Assembly (NCBI RefSeq): GCF_021044885.1 | Contig: NZ_JAJNOD010000001.1 | Coordinates: 1,922,001 to 1,986,000, forward strand | DNA: 64,000 bases | Direction of reading: 5' to 3' | Source of the DNA: Microbacterium nymphoidis | GTDB taxonomy: Bacteria; Actinomycetota; Actinomycetes; Actinomycetales; Microbacteriaceae | Shown: in pieces, positions 25,267 to 34,838 of the stretch | Numbering within the stretch: the stretch's first letter is position 1 | Layout of the letters: every line of letters starts with the position of its first letter | Notes under the pieces: model-generated | Databases searched by the model: none | Told to the model about the DNA's origin: nothing | Seen by the model: the letters and a program-made list of their open reading frames with translations, nothing else | Translations under genes and position numbers: made by a program

Positions 25267-25947
25267 TCACCTCCATGTTTCAACGAGCGACACGACTGTC
25301 GCGTCTACCTTAATGAGCTTGGCATAGACCCTCGCCAACTTGCCGCGGGGCTCCAACTCGTGACGCACCGTCCAGTGTGTCTGCGAGCTTGGAGTCACCG
25401 CGTTAAGCCGGAATGGCAGATGAGTCCAAGTGTGCCCAGGCAAGGGAACATCAGGCTTTAGGGTGAAGGCGATGGAAAAGTCGTTACCTATGATGATCTC
25501 GCCGGAGTTGACCCTTGTCTGTTCGCCCTCCGAAACCACAATGATGTCGGAGTGAGGAACGCTCACTCTGAGACCACAACCTGACTTCACGGCCTGCTTC
25601 AAAGCGACCTTTCCGAGGCCACGTCCATACTTGTGCCGGACGGATACCTCGAAAAGATCACCACCGTCGCCCGAGTTGGCCGTCAAGAACTTCGCGATCA
25701 CCTTGTCAACGTCGACCTCGGGCTCGCCGATTATCCGCCAGACCACTTCAAGCTCCGCTTTCCCTGCCGCGAACACGTAGAGCAGAAGAAGAACGAGGAC
25801 GCCGAGGAACGCAGGCACAGCAAAACGCACCCATGGCCACACATCCGGGAACGTCGCGTCCACCCAAGGAGCGAAGAAGAACGTCAGTGCACCCACTCCG
25901 GCGATCTTGAGCGCATCGAAAAATGCACCCTTATAGTCCTCCGGCAT
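25267..25947 (-). CDS. Unknown membrane protein, second gene of the operon
   Basis: 226 residues. Two hydrophobic helices near the N-terminus (IAGVGALTFFFAPWV and FAVPAFLGVLVLLLLYVFAAG) followed by a cytoplasmic, beta-rich domain of about 160 residues (FEVSVRHKYGRGLGKVALKQAV, TRVNSGEIIIGNDFSIAFTL). The ATG overlaps the stop of the upstream gene (ATGA), so it is translationally coupled. The arrangement of a two-helix anchor plus soluble domain resembles effectors of membrane-acting defence systems, but no family is recognised. Confidence 0.65.
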   Translation of the reverse strand: MPEDYKGAFFDALKIAGVGALTFFFAPWVDATFPDVWPWVRFAVPAFLGVLVLLLLYVFAAGKAELEVVWRIIGEPEVDVDKVIAKFLTANSGDGGDLFEVSVRHKYGRGLGKVALKQAVKSGCGLRVSVPHSDIIVVSEGEQTRVNSGEIIIGNDFSIAFTLKPDVPLPGHTWTHLPFRLNAVTPSSQTHWTVRHELEPRGKLARVYAKLIKVDATVVSLVETWR

Positions 25948-26414
25948 CAGCTGATGCTGAGGAGCGTTCGCGCGGCAGAGACAAAGGCCGGGATCGGTTC
26001 GTCCTCGGTCACCTCGAACCCTCCGTATCGCTCAACGACGACCCGCGCCCCATCCGCTGACTCAAGCTCTACGGACATCACGACATATGGGCCACCTGGT
26101 CCATCGAGGAGGTCTTCGGCGGCATCAAGGTCGCCCGAGCGCAAGGCCTCCACTATTCTTTCGCTGGCTTGTTCCGCGATCTCATGGTCCATCGGCATGA
26201 GCGCTACGTCGCGAAGTTCAACCCGCATTGGGTCGAGGTGAACCGCTCGCGCCTGGATGGCGAGGTGCAGTAGAGCCGTGGAGCCCCACCTTGGGACGAA
26301 GTTCCCGTGCGCTTTGTCGTCGAAGGTGCGAGGAGCAAGGTGGGAATCGTTGCTCACGTACCAGAGCTTTGTACGCTCTGCGTCTCGCACTAGCTGCTTA
26401 GCCTGCCAAGCCAT
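25947..26414 (-). CDS. Unknown protein, first gene of the operon
   Basis: 155 residues from ATG 26414, chosen for the AGGAGGTG site 6 nt upstream; a GTG at 26423 is in frame but overlaps that site. The protein is acidic, with no membrane segment: MAWQAKQLVRDAERTKLWYV, SERIVEALRSGDLDAAEDLLDGPGGPYV, and a C-terminus VVVERYGGFEVTEDEPIPAFV. No domain is recognised. It begins the operon 88 bp from the divergent XRE gene. Confidence 0.65.
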   Translation of the reverse strand: MAWQAKQLVRDAERTKLWYVSNDSHLAPRTFDDKAHGNFVPRWGSTALLHLAIQARAVHLDPMRVELRDVALMPMDHEIAEQASERIVEALRSGDLDAAEDLLDGPGGPYVVMSVELESADGARVVVERYGGFEVTEDEPIPAFVSAARTLLSIS

Positions 26415-26467
26415 CTCAGACACCTCCTCACTGGTGACGATACTCGATCTATCCCCTGCGGCGGGCT

Positions 26468-26493
26468 TACTATTATTATATCGCTACTATTAT
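26468..26493. promoter_or_regulatory. Tandem TACTATTAT repeats in a divergent promoter
   Basis: TACTATTAT occurs at 26468-26476 and 26485-26493, 17 bp apart, in an AT-rich stretch between the three-gene operon and the XRE gene. The tandem sites on a promoter fit XRE binding to switch both directions. Confidence 0.55.
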
Positions 26494-26502
26494 AGAGGGA
26501 AG

Positions 26503-26787
26503 ATGCCACGTCCACCAGCCTCCGTCACGGATCCTCAGAGCGCTCAGAAGGCAGCCCGCCTCGGCGGCGTTCTTGGAACCGCCCGCCGTTCGGTCGGCCT
26601 CAGCCAGCAGCGCCTGGCGGAACAAGCCGGCGTCTCCATCGGATCCATAGCGAAACTCGAAGCGGGGCGAAATCCCGAGCCCGGTTTCTTTTTGGTGGCG
26701 CGGGTAGTGTCGGCACTAAGCCACTCGTTGTCAGCGCCGAAGCGATCTGCGCTCCAAGCGGACGTGCACGCATTCTTCCAACCGTGA
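26503..26787 (+). CDS. Small XRE-family HTH regulator
   Basis: 94 residues from ATG 26503 with AGAGGGAAG upstream. HTH: SQQRLAEQAGVSIGSIAKLEAGRNPEPGFFLVARV. Divergent from the three-gene operon across a promoter region with two TACTATTAT sites, so it most likely represses that operon and itself. The longer frame from 26257 overlaps the divergent gene and is not used. Confidence 0.8.
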   Translation: MPRPPASVTDPQSAQKAARLGGVLGTARRSVGLSQQRLAEQAGVSIGSIAKLEAGRNPEPGFFLVARVVSALSHSLSAPKRSALQADVHAFFQP

Positions 26788-26839
26788 AGTGGGCCTCCCG
26801 CAACATCGCACTAGCGCAACTCATGCTTCAGACGTGACT

Positions 26840-27350
26840 CGGTGAAGTCACAGCACAGGTTGAGATCGAATCGCGTATCGAGACGGACTCTGCCGAGCTC
26901 CCTCGCCGCATGTCCAGGCAGATGACGGCCCATGCGGGTGAATCTGCTGGCCCGCGCGAGCTCGTCACACGCATCGTAAAGACCGACTTTGGAAGGTCGA
27001 CGCCCACGCGCGCTTGCAGCTCGTGGACCATGAGTCTCTCACCAACGCGTCACTCCGCTAGCGCCTCGCCGTCTCCCCAGGAAGCAACCCCCAGGTGTCC
27101 CGGCTCATCGGCGACGCGTTGAACGAGGGACTGACTCATAAAGCTGATCGACGAAACCGTTGGCATAGGCGGCTCCAACCCACCGTGCGGGCTTGTACCC
27201 CGAGATGTTGCTCTAGGCGACCCTCTACGGCGCGGCGGTGGCAGCAGCTGCGGAGCCCATGGCGTCAGCACCAACCACGGGTAAGAACAACTCTGGCCCC
27301 GAGTTTCCCAAGAAACACGGGGCCAGTTTGCCAAATAGATGCGCTCAGTT
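26840..27350 (+). pseudogene. Decayed gene remnant beside tRNA-Leu
   Basis: Protein-like segments appear in shifting frames: VEIESRIETDSAELPRRMSR then RELVTRIVKTDFG, after a shift VDAHARLQLVDHESLTNASLR and a stop, then SPGSNPQVSRLIGDALNEGL, and later ATLYGAAVAAAAEPMASAPT. At least two frameshifts and two stops interrupt them. No family is recognised. A decayed gene at the tRNA edge fits a past integration or excision event, and the intact gene may exist elsewhere in related strains. Confidence 0.35.
27294..27325. terminator. Inverted repeat, possible terminator of tRNA-Leu
   Basis: TGGCCCCG (27294-27301) and CGGGGCCA (27318-27325) are perfect 8-bp arms. Read on the minus strand it lies 44 bp after the tRNA 3' end. 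No T run follows, so it may instead be a marker of the island edge. Confidence 0.35.
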
Positions 27351-27368
27351 TCCCAAACACACCGTCTG

Positions 27369-27452
27369 TGCGCGAGGGGGGAGTTGAACCCCCACGCCCT
27401 TTCGGGCACTGGCACCTGAAGCCAGCGCGTCTGCCTATTCCGCCACTCGCGC
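27369..27452 (-). tRNA. tRNA-Leu (anticodon CAG)
   Basis: Minus-strand cloverleaf with acceptor GCGCGAG paired to CTCGCGC, discriminator A, anticodon stem CTGGC/GCCAG with loop TTCAGGT giving anticodon CAG, a long variable arm (TGCCCGAAAGGGCG) typical of tRNA-Leu, and T-arm GGGGGTTCAACTCCCCC. CCA is not encoded. A tRNA-Leu adjacent to fhaA is also found in mycobacteria; tRNA genes are common integration targets for islands. Confidence 0.95.
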
Positions 27453-27604
27453 GCATCCGGATAGCTCCGGAAGCACCTGATGAGATTAGCACGGTTTGGA
27501 CGGTGCTCATGACCATCGTGACCCGAATTCCCAGCCGGTCCCAGCCTCACCGTCTAGCATGGCCCAGTACGGCACGCCTGCCGTCACCTGGCCGGAGGAG
27601 AGAC

Positions 27605-28339
27605 GTGGGACTACTGGACAGCTTCGAGAAGGGCTTGGAGCGCGCCGTCAACGGTGCGTTCGCGCGCACCTTCCGCAGCGGCATCCAGCCGGTCGAGATC
27701 GCCTCGGCGCTGCGGCGTGAGATGGACACGAACGCGGCCGTCGTGAGCCGGGATCGCATCCTCGCCCCCAACGCCTTCACGGTGCTGCTGTCGCCCGCCG
27801 ACGAATCGAAGATGTCGAACTACGGCGGCACGCTCACCACCGAGCTGGAGCAGATCGTGCGCAAGCACGCGAAGCAGCAGGGGTACTCGTTCGCAGGCCC
27901 ACTGTCGATCACGATCGTGGCCGACACGACCACCCCCACGGGTACGGTCAGCGTGGAATCCGAGTCGGCGCAGGCCGCCTCCGTCTCCTGGCGTGCGGTC
28001 GTGGACATCGACGGCCAGCGTCATGCGCTCACCAAGGCGCGCACGGTGATCGGGCGCGGGAGCGACGCGGACATCACCATCGCCGACCCCAACACGTCAC
28101 GCAAGCACGTGGAGATCCTCTGGGACGGCACAAGAGGCATGGTGCGCGACCTCGGATCCACAAACGGCTCCAAGCTCAACGGCGTGAAATTCTCCTCCAG
28201 CGCGCTGGAGCCCGATTCGACCATCACGATCGGCAAGACCCGCATCGTGTTCCGCGTCGTCGCGCAGCAGGCTCGTCCCGCGCGCTCTGCAGCGCGTGAT
28301 GACGCCACGCGCATCTTCGACGCGAGGGAGCTCAGCTGA
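27605..28339 (+). CDS. fhaA: FhaA, FHA-domain protein with DUF3662
   Basis: 244 residues from GTG 27605 with GGAGGAG just upstream. The N-terminal DUF3662 domain (MGLLDSFEKGLERAVNGAF, IQPVEIASALRREMD) is followed by a C-terminal FHA domain (about residues 150-235) with GRGSDADITI, SRKHVEI and DLGSTNGSKLNG, which binds phosphothreonine. FhaA in mycobacteria recruits phosphorylated cell-wall factors such as MviN. First gene of the fhaA-pknB operon, overlapping fhaB by one base. Confidence 0.95.
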   Translation: MGLLDSFEKGLERAVNGAFARTFRSGIQPVEIASALRREMDTNAAVVSRDRILAPNAFTVLLSPADESKMSNYGGTLTTELEQIVRKHAKQQGYSFAGPLSITIVADTTTPTGTVSVESESAQAASVSWRAVVDIDGQRHALTKARTVIGRGSDADITIADPNTSRKHVEILWDGTRGMVRDLGSTNGSKLNGVKFSSSALEPDSTITIGKTRIVFRVVAQQARPARSAARDDATRIFDARELS

Positions 28340-28902
28340 TGACCGACCTCACTCTCCTGCTGCTGCGCATCGGATTCCTGGTGCTGCTGTGGTTCTTCGT
28401 CTTCGGTGTGGTGTACTCGCTGCGCTCGGACCTCTTCGGCGTGAGGGCGCGCAAGCTCCCCGATGGCCCTGAAGGAGTCGACACTCCGCCGCGGCCGGCA
28501 CAGGCCGTTGCGGCGCCCGTGGCTCCGTCCAACGATCGCACCGCCCCCGTCGAGCCGGTGCGCACGCCTCGGGCATCCGCCTCCGCCGCGACCGGGCCGG
28601 CCACCACATCGACCGTCTCGCGCATCGTCATCACCTCCGGACCGAAGGCCGGTCTGGAGATTCCGCTCGGAAACCAGCCGCTCACGATCGGGCGATCGCG
28701 TGAGTCCGGACTCGTGATCCGCGACGACTACACCTCCTCCCACCACGCTCGCCTCGTCCTCTGGGGCGATCAGTGGATGATCCAAGACCTCGATTCGACC
28801 AACGGAACGTGGCACGACGGCGATCGCGTCGCCTCGCCCGTCCCGATCCGCGTCGGCGCACCCGTCAAGGTGGGCGCGACGACGTTCGAATTGAGGAAGT
28901 AA
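28339..28902 (+). CDS. fhaB: FhaB, membrane-anchored FHA-domain protein
   Basis: 187 residues. One N-terminal helix (LLLLRIGFLVLLWFFVFGVVY) then a Pro/Ala linker and a C-terminal FHA domain with GRSRESGLVI, SSHHARLVL and DLDSTNGTWHDG. The linker lacks an obvious TxxT pair like that phosphorylated in some FhaB proteins (TPRASASAAT is seen). FhaB (FipA) links PknA/PknB signals to cell division. Start overlaps fhaA; 5 bp before pstP. Confidence 0.95.
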   Translation: MTDLTLLLLRIGFLVLLWFFVFGVVYSLRSDLFGVRARKLPDGPEGVDTPPRPAQAVAAPVAPSNDRTAPVEPVRTPRASASAATGPATTSTVSRIVITSGPKAGLEIPLGNQPLTIGRSRESGLVIRDDYTSSHHARLVLWGDQWMIQDLDSTNGTWHDGDRVASPVPIRVGAPVKVGATTFELRK

Positions 28903-28907
28903 GGGCG

Positions 28908-30143
28908 ATGGTCTTCCAGGGCTCCGCCGTCGCGATCTCCCACACGGGGAAGGTCCGATCGAACAACCAGGACTCCGGCTACGCCGGATCCAATCTCTTC
29001 GTCGTGGCCGACGGCATGGGCGGTCACGCCGGTGGCGATGTGGCCTCGGCTCTCGCGATCAGCCGGCTGCAGGCGCTCGACACCGCCCACGCCAGCACCC
29101 GCGACGCCGAGAACGATCTGCGCGACGCCATCACCGAGGCCGCCGGCGACCTCATCGACATGACCCGGCGACGCCCGGAGCTCACCGGCATGGGCACCAC
29201 GGTCGATGCGATCCTGATGGTCGACGACAACGCCGTCATCGCGCACATCGGCGACTCGCGCATCTACCTCTACCGCGAGGGCGTGCTGACCCAGATCACC
29301 ACGGACCACACCTTCGTGCAGCGGCTCGTGGACTCCGGCCGCATCACCCCCGAGGAAGCGCGCTACCACCCGCGTCGTTCGGTGCTGATGCGCGTGCTCG
29401 GAGATCAGGACCCGCACCCCGAGATCGACACCTTCATCATGCAGACGCAGGAGGGCGATCGGTGGCTGCTGTGCTCCGACGGTCTCTCGGGCGTCGTGGA
29501 TGAGATCCACATGCAGAAGGTCCTGGACCACGGCTACGCGCCGGGTCGCACGGCGGACCTGCTGCTGAAGCAGGCCCTCGACGGCGGGGCCCCGGACAAC
29601 GTCACCATCGTCATCGCCGACGTCGGCGGCCCGCATCCGGCGTTCGCGACGGCAGGCACCATCGTCGGGTCCGCGGCCAACCCGATCGGCATCGAGATCC
29701 CGGCAGCGCGCACCGCCCGCCCCGGATGGCTGCACACCGCTCGCCAGGCCGCAAACGAGCCCACGCACTTCGAACCCGCAGCCGAGTTCCTCGAAGAGCT
29801 CATCGAAGAGGACCGCCGCCGCGCCAAACGGCGCCGGATCGCCTGGTTCGCAGGGCTCGTGGTCGTGCTGATCGCCATCGCGGGTGCCCTGTTCGTGGCG
29901 TACGAGTGGACGCAGACCCGCTACTACGTGGGCGCTGATGACGACTCCGTGGTCATCTACCAGGGCATCCAGCAAGGCATCGGCCCGATCGCGTTGTCCC
30001 ATACGTACGAGGACAGCAACATCCTGCTCGCCGAGCTCACCGAGTTCCAGCGCGCCAACGTCGAGAAGACGATCAGCGCACGCTCGCTCGCCGACGCCCA
30101 GGCCATCGTGGAACGCCTGCGCAAAGATGCGGGGGTGAACTGA
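28908..30143 (+). CDS. pstP: PP2C-type Ser/Thr protein phosphatase
   Basis: 411 residues from ATG 28908; the gene begins with MVFQGSAVAISHTGKVRSNNQDSGY. Metal-binding PP2C motifs: RSNNQDSGY, VVADGMGGHAGGDVAS, IGDSRIYLYR, LLCSDGLSGVV and GGAPDNVTIV. A transmembrane helix near residue 305 (IAWFAGLVVVLIAIAGALFV) leads to an extracytoplasmic tail of about 90 residues. Known to dephosphorylate PknA and PknB. Overlaps ftsW start. Confidence 0.95.
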   Translation: MVFQGSAVAISHTGKVRSNNQDSGYAGSNLFVVADGMGGHAGGDVASALAISRLQALDTAHASTRDAENDLRDAITEAAGDLIDMTRRRPELTGMGTTVDAILMVDDNAVIAHIGDSRIYLYREGVLTQITTDHTFVQRLVDSGRITPEEARYHPRRSVLMRVLGDQDPHPEIDTFIMQTQEGDRWLLCSDGLSGVVDEIHMQKVLDHGYAPGRTADLLLKQALDGGAPDNVTIVIADVGGPHPAFATAGTIVGSAANPIGIEIPAARTARPGWLHTARQAANEPTHFEPAAEFLEELIEEDRRRAKRRRIAWFAGLVVVLIAIAGALFVAYEWTQTRYYVGADDDSVVIYQGIQQGIGPIALSHTYEDSNILLAELTEFQRANVEKTISARSLADAQAIVERLRKDAGVN

Positions 30144-31558
30144 TGTCCGACGCGCTCACGCGAGACGCTCCCGCATCCGGCGACACCGCCGTCATCAAGG
30201 CGCTGCGCAAGATCCGCATGCCCAAGAAGCAGCGCAACCGGGAACTGGTGCTTCTGCTGTTCGCCCTGCTGATCAGCGCCGCCGCCGTCTACATCGTCCA
30301 GATGGCCACCAGCGGCACCCTCGACGCGGAGTACTTCGGCCTGCTCGGCGGCACCGCCCTGCTCGTGATCGTCCTGCACGTCGTCCTGCGGTGGCGCGCG
30401 CCCAACGCCGATCCCTTCGTGGTCCCCATCGCCACTCTGCTCACCGGTATCGGCATCGCGGAGATCTACCGCATCGACTTGCACTGGCTGAGCGTGGGCG
30501 AGATGAGCCCGGGCTGGGACCAGAACTCGATCAAGCAGATCGTCTGGCTGATCATCTCGCTGGTGGCGACACTCGCCGTGGTCCTGCTGCTTCGCAACTA
30601 CCGCCTGCTGTACCGCTACACGTACATCTTCGGACTGGCGGGCATCCTCCTGCTGCTGCTGCCGTTCATTCCGTTCCTGAGCGCCGACGGGAACGCGCAG
30701 GTGTGGGTGTCGATCGCCGGCGTGTTCTCGTTCCAGCCGGGTGAGATCGCGAAGATCTGCCTGGCGATCTTCTTCGCCGGCTACCTGGTGCGCACCCGCG
30801 AGAGCCTGGTGTCGGTGGGCCATCGCTTCCTCGGCCTCACCTGGCCGCGCGCACGGGAGCTGGGCCCGCTGCTGGTGCTGTGGTTCGTCTCGATGGGCAT
30901 CATCGTCATTCAGCGCGACCTCGGCACCGGTCTGCTGATGTTCGGCATGTTCGTCGCGATGCTCTACGTGGCCACCGGCAAGACCAGCTGGGTGGTGATC
31001 GGTCTGCTGCTCGCCGGCGGCGGCGCCTTCCTCGCCTCTCGGGTGCTCCCCTACGTCGGACACCGCTTCAACAACTGGCTGAACGCCTTCGACCAGGGCG
31101 TCATCGACCAGGAGAACGGCAGCTTCCAGCTGGTGCAGGGCATCTTCGGGCTGGGCCAGGGCGGCCTGGTGGGCACCGGTCTCGGCCAGGGCCGGCCGTA
31201 CCTCACCCCGCTGGCGCAGAGCGACTACATCATCCCGAGCCTCGGTGAAGAACTCGGACTCGTCGGCCTGTTCGCTCTGCTCTGCCTCTACATGGTGTTC
31301 ATCAGCCGCGGCCTGCGCATCGGCCTCACCGGCCAGGACGACTTCGGCAAGCTGCTGGCCACGGGCCTCGCGTTCACCCTGGCGCTGCAGGTGTTCATCA
31401 TGGTGGGCGGCGTGACGCGCGTGATCCCGCTCACGGGTCTGACCACGCCCTTCCTGGCTTCGGGTGGTTCCTCGCTGGTGGCCAACTGGATCATCGTCGG
31501 CCTCCTGCTGCGGGTCTCCGACGCGGTACGCAGCCAGCCCCGGGTGGTGATCGGATGA
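30143..31558 (+). CDS. ftsW: FtsW/RodA SEDS peptidoglycan glycosyltransferase
   Basis: 471 residues with about ten membrane helices. SEDS signatures include FLSADGNAQVWVSIAGVFSFQPGEIAKI, VIQRDLGTGLLMFGMF and the GLGQGRPYLTPLAQSDYIIPSLGEELGLVG loop. SEDS proteins polymerise lipid II with a class B PBP, here pbpA, whose start overlaps this stop. The cluster position matches mycobacterial rodA; whether it acts in division or elongation cannot be told, hence ftsW/rodA. Confidence 0.93.
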   Translation: MSDALTRDAPASGDTAVIKALRKIRMPKKQRNRELVLLLFALLISAAAVYIVQMATSGTLDAEYFGLLGGTALLVIVLHVVLRWRAPNADPFVVPIATLLTGIGIAEIYRIDLHWLSVGEMSPGWDQNSIKQIVWLIISLVATLAVVLLLRNYRLLYRYTYIFGLAGILLLLLPFIPFLSADGNAQVWVSIAGVFSFQPGEIAKICLAIFFAGYLVRTRESLVSVGHRFLGLTWPRARELGPLLVLWFVSMGIIVIQRDLGTGLLMFGMFVAMLYVATGKTSWVVIGLLLAGGGAFLASRVLPYVGHRFNNWLNAFDQGVIDQENGSFQLVQGIFGLGQGGLVGTGLGQGRPYLTPLAQSDYIIPSLGEELGLVGLFALLCLYMVFISRGLRIGLTGQDDFGKLLATGLAFTLALQVFIMVGGVTRVIPLTGLTTPFLASGGSSLVANWIIVGLLLRVSDAVRSQPRVVIG

Positions 31559-33012
31559 CCAAGGAAGTTCGTCGACTGGCGATTCTCATCCTCGCGATGT
31601 TCCTCACCCTGTTCTGCTCGGTGACCGTGATCCAGGGTGTGCAGAGCGACTCGCTCGCGGAGAACCCGAACAACAAGCGCGCGCAGTACGACAGCTACGA
31701 GGTGCAGCGTGGATCGATCATCGCCAGCGGTTCGGTGATCGCATCGTCCGTGCCGACGAGCGATCTCTACTCGTTCCAGCGCGTCTACACCGACGCCGCG
31801 ATGTGGGCGCCGGTCACCGGCTATTACAACCCCGCCCTGGGGTCGTGGACCGGCATCGAAGCGGCGATGAACAGCGAACTCTCCGGCCGCGGCGGTTCGC
31901 AGTTCTTCGAGCGGCTCGACCAGCTGATCTCGGGTCAGGCGCCGCGCGGCTCCAGCGTGGCGCTCTCCCTGGACCCGGTGGTGCAGAAGGCTGCGTTCGA
32001 GGCGCTCGGCGACCAGCAGGGCGCCGTGGTCGCCATCGAGCCGAAGACCGGCCGCATCCTCGCGATGGTGAGCTCGCCCACGTTCGACACGAACAGTCTC
32101 GCCACGCACGACACCGACGCCGCCAATGCGGCGTACGACGCCCTAGACGCCGCCGACCCCGACCCGCTGATCAACCGCGCCATCGGCGGCGACATGAACC
32201 CTCCGGGCTCCACGTTCAAGCTGGTGGTGGCCGCGGCCGCCCTGGATTCGGGCAAGTACACCGCCTCATCCACGCTGCCCAACCCCGCGAGCTTCACGCT
32301 GCCGCAGACCAATCACCAGGTCATGAACGCGAGCGGCGGCACGTGTGGCCCCGGTGACACCGTGACCATCGCCGACGCCCTGCGCCTCAGCTGCAACGTG
32401 CCGATGGCCGAACTGGCCATCGAGCTGGGCGATGACGCCCTGCGCCAGATGGCCGAGTCGTTCGGCTTCAACCACTCGTTCGAACTGCCCCTCAAGGCAC
32501 CCGCCTCCGTGTTCCCGCAGAAGCTCGATGTGCCGCAGACCGGCATGGCGGGATTCGGCCAGAGCGACCTGCGCGCCACCCCGCTGCAGATGGCGCTCGT
32601 GGCCGCCGGAATCGCCAATGGCGGCGTGGTGATGACCCCCACCATGGTGGACGGGGTCGTGGCGCCGGACCTGAGTGTGCATAATGCAACTGAACCCCAG
32701 CAGCTGTCTCAGCCCGTGACCTCGAAAGTGGCGGATGCGCTGAAGAGCATGATGGTCGCCGATGTCAGTAATGGCGTCGCGGGCGGTGCAAGAATAGACG
32801 GAGTCGACGTGGGCGGTAAGACCGGTACCGCCGAGAACGATTCCGACGAACCCTACACGCTCTGGTTCACGGGCTTCGCTCCGGCGGAGAACCCCGAAGT
32901 GGCCGTTGCGGTCGTCGTGGAGAACGGCGGCGGTCAGGGGCAGTCAGGATCGGGAGATGCCATCGCAGCTCCCATCGCGAAGCAGGTCATGGAGGCGGTG
33001 CTGAACAAATGA
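31555..33012 (+). CDS. pbpA: Class B penicillin-binding protein (transpeptidase)
   Basis: 485 residues. An N-terminal membrane helix ([22 protein letters not shown]) precedes a transpeptidase domain. Active-site motifs: S219-x-x-K222 (PPGSTFKLV), S279-C-N281 and K422-T-G ([10 protein letters not shown]). Cross-links peptidoglycan with the adjacent SEDS enzyme. Start overlaps the ftsW stop by 4 bp; stop overlaps the kinase start. Confidence 0.95.
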   Translation: MTKEVRRLAILILAMFLTLFCSVTVIQGVQSDSLAENPNNKRAQYDSYEVQRGSIIASGSVIASSVPTSDLYSFQRVYTDAAMWAPVTGYYNPALGSWTGIEAAMNSELSGRGGSQFFERLDQLISGQAPRGSSVALSLDPVVQKAAFEALGDQQGAVVAIEPKTGRILAMVSSPTFDTNSLATHDTDAANAAYDALDAADPDPLINRAIGGDMNPPGSTFKLVVAAAALDSGKYTASSTLPNPASFTLPQTNHQVMNASGGTCGPGDTVTIADALRLSCNVPMAELAIELGDDALRQMAESFGFNHSFELPLKAPASVFPQKLDVPQTGMAGFGQSDLRATPLQMALVAAGIANGGVVMTPTMVDGVVAPDLSVHNATEPQQLSQPVTSKVADALKSMMVADVSNGVAGGARIDGVDVGGKTGTAENDSDEPYTLWFTGFAPAENPEVAVAVVVENGGGQGQSGSGDAIAAPIAKQVMEAVLNK

Positions 33013-34805
33013 GGCCGACACAGGGCGTCACCTTCGGTGGACGGTATGAGCTGGTGTCCCGCATCGCCATCGGCGGCATGGGCGAGGTCTGGGAAGCGAC
33101 CGATCACGTCATCGGGCGAACCGTCGCGATCAAGATCCTCAAGGACGAGTACATGGGGGACCCCGGGTTCCTCGAGCGGTTCCGCGCCGAGGCGCGCCAC
33201 GCCGCCCTCGTGAACCACGAGGGCATCGCGAGCGTCTTCGACTACGGCGAGGAGAACGGCTCGGCCTTCCTCGTCATGGAGCTCGTTCCCGGCGAGGCCC
33301 TCTCCTCCATCCTGGAGCGCGATGGTGCGCTCAGCAGCGACAAGACGCTCGACTACGTGGCGCAGACGGCCGCAGCGCTCCAGGCAGCGCACGCCGCCGG
33401 GCTGGTGCACCGCGACATCAAGCCGGGAAACCTGCTGATCACCCCCGACGGCCGCGTCAAGATCACGGACTTCGGTATCGCCCGCATCGCCGATCAGGTG
33501 CCGCTCACGGCCACCGGACAGGTGATGGGAACGGTGCAGTACCTGTCGCCGGAGCAGGCGTCCGGTCATCCTGCATCCCCGGCCACGGACACGTACTCGC
33601 TGGGAATCGTGGCCTACGAATGCCTGGCCGGCAAGCGCCCCTTCACCGGCGAGTCGCAGGTCGCGATCGCCATGGCGCAGATCAACGACACCCCGCCGCC
33701 CCTGCCCGCAACCGTGGCGCAGCCGGTGCAGAACCTCGTGATGGCGATGATCGCGAAGAAGCCGGAGGATCGCCCCGCGTCCTCGGCCGCAGTGGCACGT
33801 GCCGCCACCGCTCTCCGACGCGGAGACATGGCAGCTGCAGTACAGGCCGTACCCGCCATCGCGACCGGAATGGGTGCGCTGGCCGGTGCTGAGGACGACG
33901 CGACCCAGCTGCTCTTCGGAGACACCGCCGCAGCCACCCGCATGCTGGACGCCACCGAGCAGCAGCCCGCCGCCACCGCGACGAAGGGCAAGCGCAGCCC
34001 GTGGACGTGGCCGCTGGTCGCGCTCATCGCGCTCCTGCTCATCGTGCTGGCCGGGACGCTGTTCGCTCTGCTGAACCCGAGCAGCAACGGCGCGGACAAG
34101 GTCACCACATCGGCGCCGCCGAGCTCGGCCGCGCCCTCCAAGACCCCCTCGTCCACGCCGACTCCCACGACGAAGCTGGTGCCGCTCGGGGACCTCAACC
34201 TCCTCAACCAGCCGTGCGACGCCGCGAAGGCCACGCTGGCCGCCCACAACCTCGTCGGCGAGTGCGTGGACGGCACCACGCCCGCGCCGAGCGCCGACCT
34301 GGTCGGCGCGGTGGCCTCCATGGCGCCCGCCGGCGGCAACGTCGAGGAGGGTTCCACCGTGACGCTCACGCTCTACGGTGCGCAGTCCGAGCTGGTGGCA
34401 CCCGCAGCGGCGACGTTCGCCGTCAACGGCAACGCGGTGCAGCAGGCGGAGGCGGGCTCCACCGTGGAGCTCACCTGGCCCGCCTACCAGGCATGCCCGG
34501 CGGACGAGGCACTCACCGGCTACACGATCACACTGACGAACGCGGTGTTCCAGGACGACCAGTCCACCTCCAAGCAGGTCTCCAGCCCCGAGCGCCTGCT
34601 CGTGGTGATCGGCGACATGGCTCCGCAGGCCGCCATCGCCAGCTACACGGTGACGTGCGGTGAACGACCGAGCCCGGCGTCTGCCGAAGTGAAGGTCCAG
34701 ATCACTCCGGCACCGGAGCCCGAGCCGACGCCGACCGGCCCCACCGCGACACCCACCGCTGGTGCAGGGGGCGACACGTCGGGCAACGGCGGCAGCAGCC
34801 AGTAA
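33009..34805 (+). CDS. pknA: PknA-like Ser/Thr kinase with one PASTA-like domain
   Basis: 598 residues. Kinase domain 10-270: GGMGEVWEA loop, AIKIL lysine, [10 protein letters not shown] catalytic loop, DFGIAR. After a linker and a membrane helix ([22 protein letters not shown], about residues 335-355), the exported tail has one PASTA-like unit ([23 protein letters not shown]) and a Pro/Thr/Ser-rich C-terminus. Mycobacterial PknA lacks PASTA domains, so this is a difference. Starts within pbpA. Confidence 0.92.
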   Translation: MRPTQGVTFGGRYELVSRIAIGGMGEVWEATDHVIGRTVAIKILKDEYMGDPGFLERFRAEARHAALVNHEGIASVFDYGEENGSAFLVMELVPGEALSSILERDGALSSDKTLDYVAQTAAALQAAHAAGLVHRDIKPGNLLITPDGRVKITDFGIARIADQVPLTATGQVMGTVQYLSPEQASGHPASPATDTYSLGIVAYECLAGKRPFTGESQVAIAMAQINDTPPPLPATVAQPVQNLVMAMIAKKPEDRPASSAAVARAATALRRGDMAAAVQAVPAIATGMGALAGAEDDATQLLFGDTAAATRMLDATEQQPAATATKGKRSPWTWPLVALIALLLIVLAGTLFALLNPSSNGADKVTTSAPPSSAAPSKTPSSTPTPTTKLVPLGDLNLLNQPCDAAKATLAAHNLVGECVDGTTPAPSADLVGAVASMAPAGGNVEEGSTVTLTLYGAQSELVAPAAATFAVNGNAVQQAEAGSTVELTWPAYQACPADEALTGYTITLTNAVFQDDQSTSKQVSSPERLLVVIGDMAPQAAIASYTVTCGERPSPASAEVKVQITPAPEPEPTPTGPTATPTAGAGGDTSGNGGSSQ

Positions 34806-34838
34806 GCTTGTCCCACACAGATATGGGGGGCGTAGTCC

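Noticed and set aside
27369..27452. Second copy of the tRNA 3' end marking the island's other att site
   Set aside because: No matching sequence was seen elsewhere in the window; it may lie left of base 1.
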